Of a DNA stretch of 38,435 bases, positions 8,483-14,968 are shown piece after piece; the stretch's first letter is position 1; each line of letters begins with the position of its first letter. Source of the stretch: an uncultured Spirochaetales bacterium (GTDB lineage Bacteria; Spirochaetota; Spirochaetia; Sphaerochaetales; Sphaerochaetaceae); NCBI GenBank assembly GCA_902781545.1, contig CACZJR010000009.1, positions 1 through 38,435 of the forward strand. The letters run 5' to 3'. Position numbers and translations under genes: made by a program. Under the pieces are notes generated by a model that was not told the origin of the DNA, ran no database searches, and saw nothing but the letters and a program-made list of their open reading frames with translations.

Positions 8483-11038
8483 TCAGTGACGCCTTGCATC
8501 CTCAAGGGATGTGTCGATGTCCGGATTGAGGGGGACAGGACAGCTGCCTGTGCTCCAGATCTGGCTGGCATACTCGCGGATTGTCCTGTCAGAGGAGAAC
8601 TTGCCGCTTGAGGCCACGTTGAGAATCGCCTTGCGGTTGAACAGCTTGAAGTTGTCCCTGTACAGGTCCAGTGCCTCCTGATGGCGGTCGGCGTACATGC
8701 GCAGGTCCGCGAAGATGAAGTACTTGTCACCGTGGTCGAATATGTCGGCGAAGAGCTGGTCAAAGGCATGCGGGTCTCCGACGTTAAAGAAGTTGGACCT
8801 GATCAGGTTTACCGCGGCAAGGATCTCCTCATCATTGTTGATGAAATCAAACGGATTGTAGTTTCCCCTCATGGCAGAAATCTGATCCTCCGTATGGCCG
8901 AAGATGAAGATGTTGTCATTTCCGACTTCCTGGGCTATCTCCACATTGGCTCCGTCGAGAGTTCCGATTGTCAGGGCTCCGTTGAGCATGAACTTCATGT
9001 TTCCTGTGCCTGATGCCTCAAGACCTGCGGTTGAGATCTGCTCGCTGAGGTTTGTGGCCGGGATGATGTTCTCTGCCATAGTTACCCTGTAGTTTGGCAT
9101 GAAGTGCACATGAAGCTTCTTGTTCACTGTCTCGTCTGAGTTCACAAGGTCCGCGACACTGTTGATGAACTTGATTGAGAGCTTTGCATTGACATAGCCC
9201 GGAGCGCTCTTTCCGCCGAAGAGGAATGTCGTGGGCGGGAATGACTCGTAATAAGATCTGTCGTTCTTGAGCCTGAGGTAGATCAGGACCACGTTGAATG
9301 CATTGAGAAGCTGTCTCTTGTACTCATGGATCCTCTTGACCTGGACGTCGAAGATCGTGTCCGGATCAAGGATGATCCCGCAGTCCCTCTTAAGGAAGTT
9401 CGCTGCGTTTCTCTTGTTCTGTGCCTTGATCTTTGCGAACTGCTTTGCGAATGAGGCATCGTCCGCATACTTGCGCAGCTTTGAGAGCTTGTCGGCATCT
9501 GTTATCCAGTCCGGTCCGATTGTCTCCGTGATGAGGTCAGCAAGGCCCGGGTTCGCGGAAAGCAGCCATCTTCTGGGTGTTATTCCGTTGGTCTTGTTCT
9601 GGAACTTCTCCGGATAGATCTTGTTGAACTCCGGGAACATCGAGTTCTTCAGGAGCTCGGTATGAAGCTGTGCCACTCCGTTTACGGCATGGCTTCCGAT
9701 TATGGCGAGGTTGGCCATCCTGACATGTTTGGGGTTTGACTCCTCTATGATGCTGACCTTTGAGATAGCCTGGTTGTCCATGGGGAAGTAGGCGATTGCA
9801 TGCCTGATGAACCTGGCGTTGATCTCATAGATAATCTGCATGTGCCTGGGCAGGATCTCCTGCATCATGGGGACGGACCACTTCTCAAGTGCCTCCGGCA
9901 TGAGGGTGTGGTTGGTGTAACCCATGCACTGCTTGGTGATGTCCCATGCCGTGTCCCAGTCAAGCCCCTCCTGGTCAAGGAGGATCCTCATGAGCTCCAC
10001 GACCGCGATTGACGGATGGGTGTCATTGAGCTGGATTGCCGAATACTTGGGCAGCTCCCTGATGTCGCTGCTTATCTGCTTGAACCTTCTCATGATGTCC
10101 GCAAGTGAGCATGCGACAAAGAAGTACTGCTGCTTGAGCCTCAGGACCTTTCCCATGTACTGGGTGTCATTGGGGTAGAGGACCTGGCTTATGTTCTCCG
10201 CCTTGACCTTGTCACGTACGGCCCTTGCATAGCTTCCGTCGTTGAAGTCCGCGAAATTGAAGTCCTCGACAGCCTTTGCGCTCCACAGCCTGAGGGTGTT
10301 TACGGTCCTTCCGCCATAACCGATGATCGGCATGTCATAGGCCATTCCTATGACCTGGTCGGTATCCACCCACTTGTAGTTGTCCCTGCCGTTCTCTCGG
10401 ATCATCTCGACCCTGCCGCCGAAGTTGACCGTGAACTTCAGGTCGGGTCTTGGAATCTCCCACGGGTTTCCGTCCCTGAGCCAGTTGTCGGGCTGCTCGA
10501 ACTGGTAGCCGTCCTTGATCTGCTGCCTGAAAATCCCGTAGTTGTACCTGATCCCGTATCCGAAGGAGGGGATGTCCAATGTTGCCATCGAGTCCAGGAA
10601 GCATGCCGCAAGTCTGCCGAGACCGCCGTTGCCGAGTCCTGCGTCCGGCTCCACGTCTGCAAGCTCCTCATAGGTGTATCCAAGGTCCTTGAGCGCCTTT
10701 GCGACCTCGTCCTTGAGTCCCATGTTGGTTATGTTGTTGGTCATTGCACGGCCCATGAGGAACTCAAGGGAGAGATAGTAGACTCTCTTTGCCTTTGCCT
10801 TCTGATGGGTCTTCCTGGAGATGTCCCACTGATGGATGATCCTGTCACGGATGGCATATGCAAGGGCGTCATAGCGGCCCTGCATGGAGGTGTGGAACAC
10901 ATCGGCATCCTGTGTGTACTTCAGGTGCTCTGCGAAATCGTGCTCGATGGCACTTGCCGTATATGAGATTCTGGTGTTTTCAGTCTTGGGAGCCGCTTTT
11001 TTCACGTTTTTGTCGGCTGTTGTCTTGGTCTGGGCCAT
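8483..11038 (-). CDS. glgP: Glycogen/maltodextrin phosphorylase
   Basis: An 851-residue GT35 phosphorylase that releases glucose-1-phosphate from alpha-1,4-glucans using phosphate and pyridoxal phosphate. EPDAGLGNGGLGRLAACFLD (130-149) is the glycogen-binding/active-site block. EASGTGNMKFMLNGA contains the PLP lysine K682, and the length matches the family (about 800-850). The first 20 residues are a Lys/Thr/Ala-rich tail not found in E. coli GlgP. The frame is open to 11101, but the ATG at 11038 follows an AGGA motif and gives a more typical protein, so it is preferred. A promoter lies at 11113-11141. No other glycogen genes are linked here. Confidence 0.95.
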   Translation of the reverse strand: MAQTKTTADKNVKKAAPKTENTRISYTASAIEHDFAEHLKYTQDADVFHTSMQGRYDALAYAIRDRIIHQWDISRKTHQKAKAKRVYYLSLEFLMGRAMTNNITNMGLKDEVAKALKDLGYTYEELADVEPDAGLGNGGLGRLAACFLDSMATLDIPSFGYGIRYNYGIFRQQIKDGYQFEQPDNWLRDGNPWEIPRPDLKFTVNFGGRVEMIRENGRDNYKWVDTDQVIGMAYDMPIIGYGGRTVNTLRLWSAKAVEDFNFADFNDGSYARAVRDKVKAENISQVLYPNDTQYMGKVLRLKQQYFFVACSLADIMRRFKQISSDIRELPKYSAIQLNDTHPSIAVVELMRILLDQEGLDWDTAWDITKQCMGYTNHTLMPEALEKWSVPMMQEILPRHMQIIYEINARFIRHAIAYFPMDNQAISKVSIIEESNPKHVRMANLAIIGSHAVNGVAQLHTELLKNSMFPEFNKIYPEKFQNKTNGITPRRWLLSANPGLADLITETIGPDWITDADKLSKLRKYADDASFAKQFAKIKAQNKRNAANFLKRDCGIILDPDTIFDVQVKRIHEYKRQLLNAFNVVLIYLRLKNDRSYYESFPPTTFLFGGKSAPGYVNAKLSIKFINSVADLVNSDETVNKKLHVHFMPNYRVTMAENIIPATNLSEQISTAGLEASGTGNMKFMLNGALTIGTLDGANVEIAQEVGNDNIFIFGHTEDQISAMRGNYNPFDFINNDEEILAAVNLIRSNFFNVGDPHAFDQLFADIFDHGDKYFIFADLRMYADRHQEALDLYRDNFKLFNRKAILNVASSGKFSSDRTIREYASQIWSTGSCPVPLNPDIDTSLEDARRH

Positions 11039-11112
11039 GTTGAGTCCTGTTTCTTGAAATTTCCGGCGTTGCTTATTCCTAAAAATGAAAGAAGATAGCA
11101 ATGCCGATGCAG

Positions 11113-11141
11113 AGCATATCAGAAAAAACAGGCCTGTTCAA
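11113..11141 (-). promoter_or_regulatory. glgP promoter
   Basis: On the minus strand, TTGAAC (11141-11136), a 17-bp spacer and TATGCT (11118-11113) predict a start near 11106 and a leader of about 68 bases before the glgP ATG at 11038. Confidence 0.5.
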
Positions 11142-11210
11142 TAACGGGATGTGGCATTCTGATGGGCCTGAGTGAAAAAGATACAATATTCTATATTTAA
11201 TAAAATGCAG

Positions 11211-11224
11211 CGCCAAAAATGGCG
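11211..11224. other. Small inverted repeat between glgP and tRNA-Thr
   Basis: CGCCA and TGGCG are separated by AAAA. The element lies in the AT-rich 180-bp stretch between the glgP promoter and the tRNA-operon promoter, which otherwise holds nothing I can name. It is too short to act as a terminator and could be a protein-binding site. Confidence 0.2.
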
Positions 11225-11260
11225 TAAATGCATCTTCCAATTGAAAAAGAGTTCAGGTTA

Positions 11261-11289
11261 TTGACAAACTTGTTTCGTTTTTGTTAAGT
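11261..11289 (+). promoter_or_regulatory. Promoter of the tRNA-Thr/rpmG/secE/nusG cluster
   Basis: A perfect -35 box TTGACA (11261-11266), a 17-bp spacer and a weaker -10 candidate TTAAGT (11284-11289) lie 31 bp before tRNA-Thr. AT-rich sequence upstream (about 11183-11206) could act as an UP element. The -10 assignment is the uncertain part. Confidence 0.5.
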
Positions 11290-11320
11290 TACATTCTGCA
11301 CGTTTACACACTGGCACTAT

Positions 11321-11393
11321 GCCCTTGTAGCTCAGTCGGTAGAGCACCACCATGGTAAGGTGGGGGTCAGCGGTTCAAATCCGCTCGGGGGCT
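11321..11393 (+). tRNA. tRNA-Thr (anticodon GGT)
   Basis: A complete 73-base cloverleaf. The acceptor arms GCCCTTG and CGGGGGC pair with two G-T wobbles, the D-stem is GCTC/GAGC, the anticodon stem is CCACC/GGTGG with loop ATGGTAA, and the T-arm AGCGG-TTCAAAT-CCGCT is canonical. The anticodon GGT reads ACC/ACT threonine codons. The discriminator is T and the 3' CCA is not encoded. The tRNA lies directly before rpmG and is probably cut from the shared transcript. Confidence 0.95.
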
Positions 11394-11457
11394 TCTGTTG
11401 GCGGTAAGTCACGTGGGAACCGGAAATTACAGGCTTTGGCCGTAAGGAGATAGAGAT

Positions 11458-11634
11458 ATGGCAGACAAGAAGAAAAGTCCTGTTGAGAAGATCGCTCTTC
11501 AGTGCTCAGAGTGCAAGAGGAAGAACTACACAACAGAAAAGAATCGCCGTAACAATCCCAACAAGCTCGAACTGATGAAGTATTGTCCTTTCGAGAGAAA
11601 GCACACACTGCATCGTGAGACAAAGGTAAAGTAA
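11458..11634 (+). CDS. rpmG: 50S ribosomal protein L33
   Basis: A 58-residue L33, too short for many gene callers. It opens [11 protein letters not shown] and has CSEC (16-19), RKNYTTEKN (21-29) and [18 protein letters not shown] at the C-terminus, the usual L33 ending. L33 sits near the E-site of the large subunit. Of the four zinc-ligand positions, only three cysteines are present (16, 19, 43), and the fourth is replaced in CPFE, so zinc binding may be lost or completed by a histidine. AAGGAG precedes the ATG. The gene is sandwiched between tRNA-Thr and tRNA-Trp, a common arrangement ahead of secE-nusG. Confidence 0.95.
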   Translation: MADKKKSPVEKIALQCSECKRKNYTTEKNRRNNPNKLELMKYCPFERKHTLHRETKVK

Positions 11635-11662
11635 GCCGCTGGCTTTCAGATAGAGGAAATAT

Positions 11663-11736
11663 AGGCCAGTAGCTCCAACGGTTAGAGCACTGGTCTCCAA
11701 AACCGGGTGTTGGGGGTTCGAATCCCTCCTGGCCTG
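11663..11736 (+). tRNA. tRNA-Trp (anticodon CCA)
   Basis: A complete 74-base cloverleaf. The acceptor arms AGGCCAG and CTGGCCT pair fully, the D-stem is GCTC/GAGC, the anticodon stem is CTGGT/ACCGG with loop CTCCAAA, and the T-arm GGGGG-TTCGAAT-CCCTC is canonical. The anticodon is CCA and the discriminator is G, as usual for bacterial tRNA-Trp. The 3' CCA is not encoded. Confidence 0.95.
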
Positions 11737-11762
11737 TAGAATCCTCTGTTCAGGAGATTTAG

Positions 11763-11942
11763 ATGAAGAAGTTTTTCAGGTACTTGAAAGAATGCAGACT
11801 CGAGATGAAGAAGGTTGCATGGCCCAACAGAGCCACAATCCTTTCATCTACAAAGCTTGTTCTTATTACAACCATCATCTTCGCCATTCTTCTCGGTCTC
11901 GTTGATTTCCTTCTGATGAGACTGATTTACCTCATTTTCTAA
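11763..11942 (+). CDS. secE: Preprotein translocase subunit SecE
   Basis: A 59-residue, single-span SecE. A basic amphipathic N-terminal helix contains KKVAWPNRATI (16-26), matching the family KVxWPxxxE/T block, and one membrane helix follows (about 33-57). SecE clamps the two halves of SecY in the inner-membrane export channel; its partner SecY is encoded at 35292. CAGGAGA precedes the ATG. It is co-directional with nusG, 11 bp downstream, the near-universal secE-nusG order. Confidence 0.95.
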   Translation: MKKFFRYLKECRLEMKKVAWPNRATILSSTKLVLITTIIFAILLGLVDFLLMRLIYLIF

Positions 11943-11953
11943 GGAAGGCTATC

Positions 11954-12514
11954 ATGGCAAGAGAGTGGTATACCGTACACACCTATTCAGGCTACGAGCA
12001 GAAGATCGAGAAGCTCATCCGCAGGATGATGGAGCTTGATCCGAAGTTCGCATCAGTGTGCCTTGACGTCAAGGTTCCGTTCGAGACTGTCATTGAGACA
12101 AAGGACGGGGTCAAGAAAGAGGTCAAGCACAAGGTTCTTCCCGGTTATATCCTGGTTGAGCTTGACCTGCCTGAGGATGACTCCTGGAAGGGTTATTGCA
12201 CCCAGATCAAGAGAATCCAGGGTGTTACGGGATTCCTTGCCGCCTCAAGGTCCTCCAGACCTATCCCGCTCACAAAGGATGAGATGAACAACATCCTCCA
12301 GAAGACAGGCGAGATCAAGGCGGAGAAGACCTTCAGGCCAAAGCAGAGTTTCAATGTAGGAGAGAACGTCAAGGTCATGGAAGGCCCGTTCTCCGGTTTC
12401 TCCGGTGTTATCGAGGAGATCAACAACGAGAAAGGCCGCATCAAGGTCTCTGTGGAGATTTTCGGCCGTCCGACTCCTGTGGAGATCGAGTTCTCGCAGG
12501 TTGAGAAGATCTGA
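11954..12514 (+). CDS. nusG: Transcription termination/antitermination factor NusG
   Basis: A 186-residue NusG with the NGN domain (about 1-115, with EWYTVHTYSGYEQKI at the start and HKVLPGYILVEL around 57-68) and a C-terminal KOW domain (about 131-186, VGENVKVMEGPFSGFSGVIEEI). NusG binds the RNA polymerase clamp to promote processive elongation. It links polymerase to Rho or to ribosomal protein S10. The region between about 98 and 130 (IPLTKDEMNNIL) matches the linker seen in most NusG proteins. An AAGGAAG ribosome binding site precedes the ATG. Confidence 0.97.
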   Translation: MAREWYTVHTYSGYEQKIEKLIRRMMELDPKFASVCLDVKVPFETVIETKDGVKKEVKHKVLPGYILVELDLPEDDSWKGYCTQIKRIQGVTGFLAASRSSRPIPLTKDEMNNILQKTGEIKAEKTFRPKQSFNVGENVKVMEGPFSGFSGVIEEINNEKGRIKVSVEIFGRPTPVEIEFSQVEKI

Positions 12515-12729
12515 TAATCACTGCCGTGCGGTACCGGATGTTGCCGCGCGGAGAGTATGACATACGTCCGTTTGAAATATGAAAAACTCCTCTTCGGAGG
12601 AAGCTGATGCACGAAGCAGAAGCTGACCCGGAAAGGTGGGAGCCTGATCGTATGACAGGCGTTAATACCAGCGTGGAGGTCTGAACATTCCGCCAACCCA
12701 GGCAAGGCCGTTCACGTAAGGAGAGAAAT
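12515..12729 (+). promoter_or_regulatory. Structured leader before rplK, with candidate L1-binding site
   Basis: This 215-base gap between nusG and rplK contains three clear hairpins. CCGTGCGG (12524-12531) pairs with CCGCGCGG (12544-12551). TCCTC (12588-12592) pairs with GAGGA across a UUCG tetraloop (12593-12596). GCCTG (12642-12646) pairs with CAGGC (12656-12660). The last sits inside GGTGGGA...ATACCA (12635-12670), an asymmetric-loop arrangement resembling mRNA sites bound by L1 before its own operon in other bacteria. This is motif resemblance only. No T-run follows any hairpin, so control by translation or RNA stability is more likely than termination. Confidence 0.5.
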
Positions 12730-13161
12730 ATGGCAAAGAAAAAGGTTACTGCAATCATCAAGTTGCAGTGTCCGGCCCAGAAGGCCACACCGGCACCACC
12801 GATCGGTCCGGCTCTCGGCCCTCACGGTGTAAGCGCACCTCAGTTTGTCCAGCAGTTCAACGAGAAGACAAGACAGTTTGAACCAGGTCTGACAATCCCA
12901 GTAGTCATCACAGTCTATGCTGACAGATCATTCTCTTTCATTCTGAAGACTCCTCCAGCAGCCGTTCTGATCAAGAAGGCTTTGGGTCTTGAGACTGCAA
13001 GCGGTGTTCCAAACAAGCAGAAGGTCGGTACTCTCACACAGGCTCAGCTTGAGGAGATTGCCAAGGTCAAGATGCCTGATCTGAACGCAAATGACATCGA
13101 AGCTGCAAAGCGCATTGTCGCCGGAACAGCAAGATCAATGGGCGTGGAGGTGGAGAAATGA
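12730..13161 (+). CDS. rplK: 50S ribosomal protein L11
   Basis: A 143-residue L11 of normal length. The N-terminal domain includes the proline-rich [14 protein letters not shown] (about 21-34). The C-terminal rRNA-binding domain (about 70-143) has the GTARSMG ending. L11 forms the GTPase-associated centre with 23S rRNA helices 43/44, where elongation factors and RelA act and thiostrepton binds. GGAGAG precedes the ATG. The stop overlaps the rplA start by 4 bp (ATGA), indicating translational coupling, so a control site upstream of rplK would regulate both genes. Confidence 0.97.
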   Translation: MAKKKVTAIIKLQCPAQKATPAPPIGPALGPHGVSAPQFVQQFNEKTRQFEPGLTIPVVITVYADRSFSFILKTPPAAVLIKKALGLETASGVPNKQKVGTLTQAQLEEIAKVKMPDLNANDIEAAKRIVAGTARSMGVEVEK

Positions 13162-13838
13162 AGCGCGGCAAGAAATATCAGGAAGCTGTAAAGAAGTACG
13201 ACAAGGCTAAGATCTACACCATTTCTGAAGCTGCCGGACTGGTCAAGGAGCTTTCATACGCAAAGTTCGATGAGACAGTTGAGCTTCATATCAAGCTTAT
13301 GCTCAAGAAGAGCCAGAGCGTCAGAGACACCGTTGTCCTGCCGAATCAGTTCTCAGCAGAGAAGAAGATCCTCGTATTCGCAAAGGGAGACAAGGCACAG
13401 GAGGCTTTGGATGCCGGAGCAGCATACGTCGGTGACAATGATCTGATTGAGAAGATCCGCGGCGGTTGGATGGACTTTGATGTGGCAGTCGCGACACCTG
13501 ACATGATGAAGGATGTCGGTCGTCTCGGTCCTATCCTTGGTAGAAGAGGCCTCATGCCGAACCCCAAGACACAGACCGTCACAATGGATATCAAGGGCGC
13601 TCTTGCAGAACTCCGCAAGGGAAGAACTGAGTTCCGTTCAGACAAGACCGGTGTTGTTCACATGGCTATCGGTAAGGTTTCCATGGATGCAGACAAGATT
13701 GCTGAGAACGCAACAGTCGCAGTCAAGGAGATCTTCAAGAAGAAGCCGGCTGACGCAAAGGGAGACTTCGTGGTCAGCACAGCTCTTGCATCAACAATGG
13801 GCCCAGGCGTCATGGTTGATACAAAGGAACTGCAGTAA
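13158..13838 (+). CDS. rplA: 50S ribosomal protein L1
   Basis: A 226-residue L1 with the family block [16 protein letters not shown] (about 128-143) and the [14 protein letters not shown] strand near 158-171. L1 forms the mobile stalk that guides deacylated tRNA out of the E-site, and in many bacteria it represses the rplKA mRNA. The candidate target lies in the leader at 12635-12670. The ATG overlaps the rplK stop by 4 bp, and AGGTGGAG sits just upstream inside rplK. rplJ follows after 14 bp with no room for a conventional L10 leader. Confidence 0.97.
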   Translation: MKRGKKYQEAVKKYDKAKIYTISEAAGLVKELSYAKFDETVELHIKLMLKKSQSVRDTVVLPNQFSAEKKILVFAKGDKAQEALDAGAAYVGDNDLIEKIRGGWMDFDVAVATPDMMKDVGRLGPILGRRGLMPNPKTQTVTMDIKGALAELRKGRTEFRSDKTGVVHMAIGKVSMDADKIAENATVAVKEIFKKKPADAKGDFVVSTALASTMGPGVMVDTKELQ

Positions 13839-13852
13839 GCAGGAGGTGAGAT

Positions 13853-14386
13853 ATGGAATATCAGACAAAAGTGAACGCAACAAAGGAAGCCGCTGTAAAG
13901 CAGCTCAAGGATGAGTTCGGTCAGTACTCCGGTTTCATCTTCGCGGATTATCGTGGTCTTACAGTCGCCCAGCTCTCAGATCTGCGCAAGCAGCTCAGAG
14001 CCAAGGACTCAGTCTGCCGCATCGTCAAGAACCGCTATGCTAAGATCGCTTTGCGTGAGCTCGGACACAACGGAGTTGACGAGGATCTGGTCGGACCGAC
14101 TGCTGTCATTCTCGCAAGAGGTGATGAGCAGAGCGCAATTGCCAAGATTGTCATCGATGCCCAGAAGGGTACCGAGAACAAGCTCAATGTTCGCGGTGGT
14201 TTCCTGGACGGAAGAGTCTTCGACGCTGCACAGGTTGATGCTTTCTCAAAGCTCCCGGGCAGACTCGAGCTCATCAGCCACTTGATGGCCACAATGATGG
14301 CCCCTGTCCAGAAGGTCGCAGCAACTCTGCTGGCTTACAAGGAGAAGCTCGAGGGCGGCTCCGCAGCAGAGGCAAAAACAGAATAA
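13853..14386 (+). CDS. rplJ: 50S ribosomal protein L10
   Basis: A 177-residue L10. The N-terminal rRNA-binding domain includes SGFIFADYRGLTVAQLSDLR (about 24-43), and the C-terminal helix (about 140-170) recruits L7/L12 dimers. L10 forms the base of the stalk. AGGAGGTGAG precedes the ATG. In many bacteria an L10 leader lies directly upstream, but here only 14 bp separate rplA and rplJ, so autoregulation must use another site or is absent. Confidence 0.96.
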   Translation: MEYQTKVNATKEAAVKQLKDEFGQYSGFIFADYRGLTVAQLSDLRKQLRAKDSVCRIVKNRYAKIALRELGHNGVDEDLVGPTAVILARGDEQSAIAKIVIDAQKGTENKLNVRGGFLDGRVFDAAQVDAFSKLPGRLELISHLMATMMAPVQKVAATLLAYKEKLEGGSAAEAKTE

Positions 14387-14388
14387 TG

Positions 14389-14424
14389 ACGGCCTTAGTC
14401 TTCAAAGTACCATGCTACGGCCGT
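14389..14424 (+). promoter_or_regulatory. Hairpin between rplJ and rplL
   Basis: ACGGCC (14389-14394) pairs with GGCCGT (14419-14424), and the stem extends by two wobble pairs outward, with a 24-base loop. A-rich sequence and the rplL ribosome binding site follow. It lacks a T-run directly after the stem. It may be an RNA-processing or stability element that supports the excess of L12 over L10. Confidence 0.45.
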
Positions 14425-14456
14425 TGAAGAAAAAAATTTTATAAGGAGAAGATAAT

Positions 14457-14834
14457 ATGGCTACAAGAGATGAGATTTTAGAGTCTATTGCGAACATGAC
14501 TGTGATGGAGGTTGCTGACCTCATCAAGGCTATGGAAGAGAAGTTCGGTGTCACAGCCGCTGCCGCTGCTGTCGCAGTCGCCGCTGGTCCTGCAGCACCT
14601 GCAGAAGAAGTCGAGGAGCAGACAGAGTTCGATGTCATCCTCAAGTCCTTCGATGCTTCAAAGAAGATCGCTGCCATCAAGGCTGTCAGAGAAGTCAGTG
14701 CTGACCTCGGACTCAAGGAAGCCAAGGAGCTCGTTGAGGCTGGTGGAAAGGTCAAGGAGGGAATCTCCAAGGCTGATGCACAGGCTGTCAAGGAGAAGCT
14801 TGAGGCTGCCGGTTGCGTGGTAGAGATTAAATAA
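14457..14834 (+). CDS. rplL: 50S ribosomal protein L7/L12
   Basis: A 125-residue L7/L12. It has an N-terminal dimerisation domain (1-30), an Ala/Pro/Glu-rich hinge (about 35-58), and a C-terminal factor-binding domain (60-125) with [19 protein letters not shown]. Dimers bind the L10 tail and recruit EF-Tu, EF-G and IF2. Several copies are needed per ribosome, which fits the strong AAGGAG site (TATAAGGAGAAGATAAT before the ATG) and the terminator-like attenuator right after the gene. Confidence 0.97.
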   Translation: MATRDEILESIANMTVMEVADLIKAMEEKFGVTAAAAAVAVAAGPAAPAEEVEEQTEFDVILKSFDASKKIAAIKAVREVSADLGLKEAKELVEAGGKVKEGISKADAQAVKEKLEAAGCVVEIK

Positions 14835-14851
14835 TCTGCCTTTAAAATGAA

Positions 14852-14889
14852 CCTCCAGGGCCTGAAAACGGCCCTTGGAGGATTTTCTG
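14852..14889 (+). terminator. Attenuator-like intrinsic terminator between rplL and rpoB
   Basis: CCTCCAGGGCC (14852-14862) pairs with GGCCCTTGGAGG (14870-14881) with a single bulged T and a 7-base loop, giving an 11-bp stem. ATTTTCTG follows. The T-run is interrupted, so termination is probably partial, lowering rpoBC expression relative to ribosomal proteins as in the E. coli rplL-rpoB region. Confidence 0.75.
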
Positions 14890-14896
14890 TCTTTAT

Positions 14897-14938
14897 TTGA
14901 CGTTTTTCATTTGTTTTTTCATCTGCATGAGATTGCAG
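14897..14938 (+). promoter_or_regulatory. Possible secondary promoter and hairpin before rpoB
   Basis: TTGACG (14897-14902) resembles a -35 box, but no good -10 box lies 16-18 bp downstream. CTGCA (14923-14927) and TGCAG (14934-14938) form a short hairpin just upstream of the rpoB ribosome binding site region. Either could modulate rpoB expression after the attenuator; evidence is weak. Confidence 0.25.
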
Positions 14939-14968
14939 CAGTTTATCAACTGATTTGGGGGGTACAAG

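Noticed and set aside
11039-11101. 21-codon N-terminal extension of glgP
   Set aside because: The ATG at 11038 has an AGGA ribosome binding site and the predicted transcript supports it; the upstream ATG lacks one.
12193-12705. 170-codon minus-strand open frame across nusG and the rplK leader
   Set aside because: It has no recognisable domain or ribosome binding site and is antisense to nusG; it looks like a shadow of codon bias.
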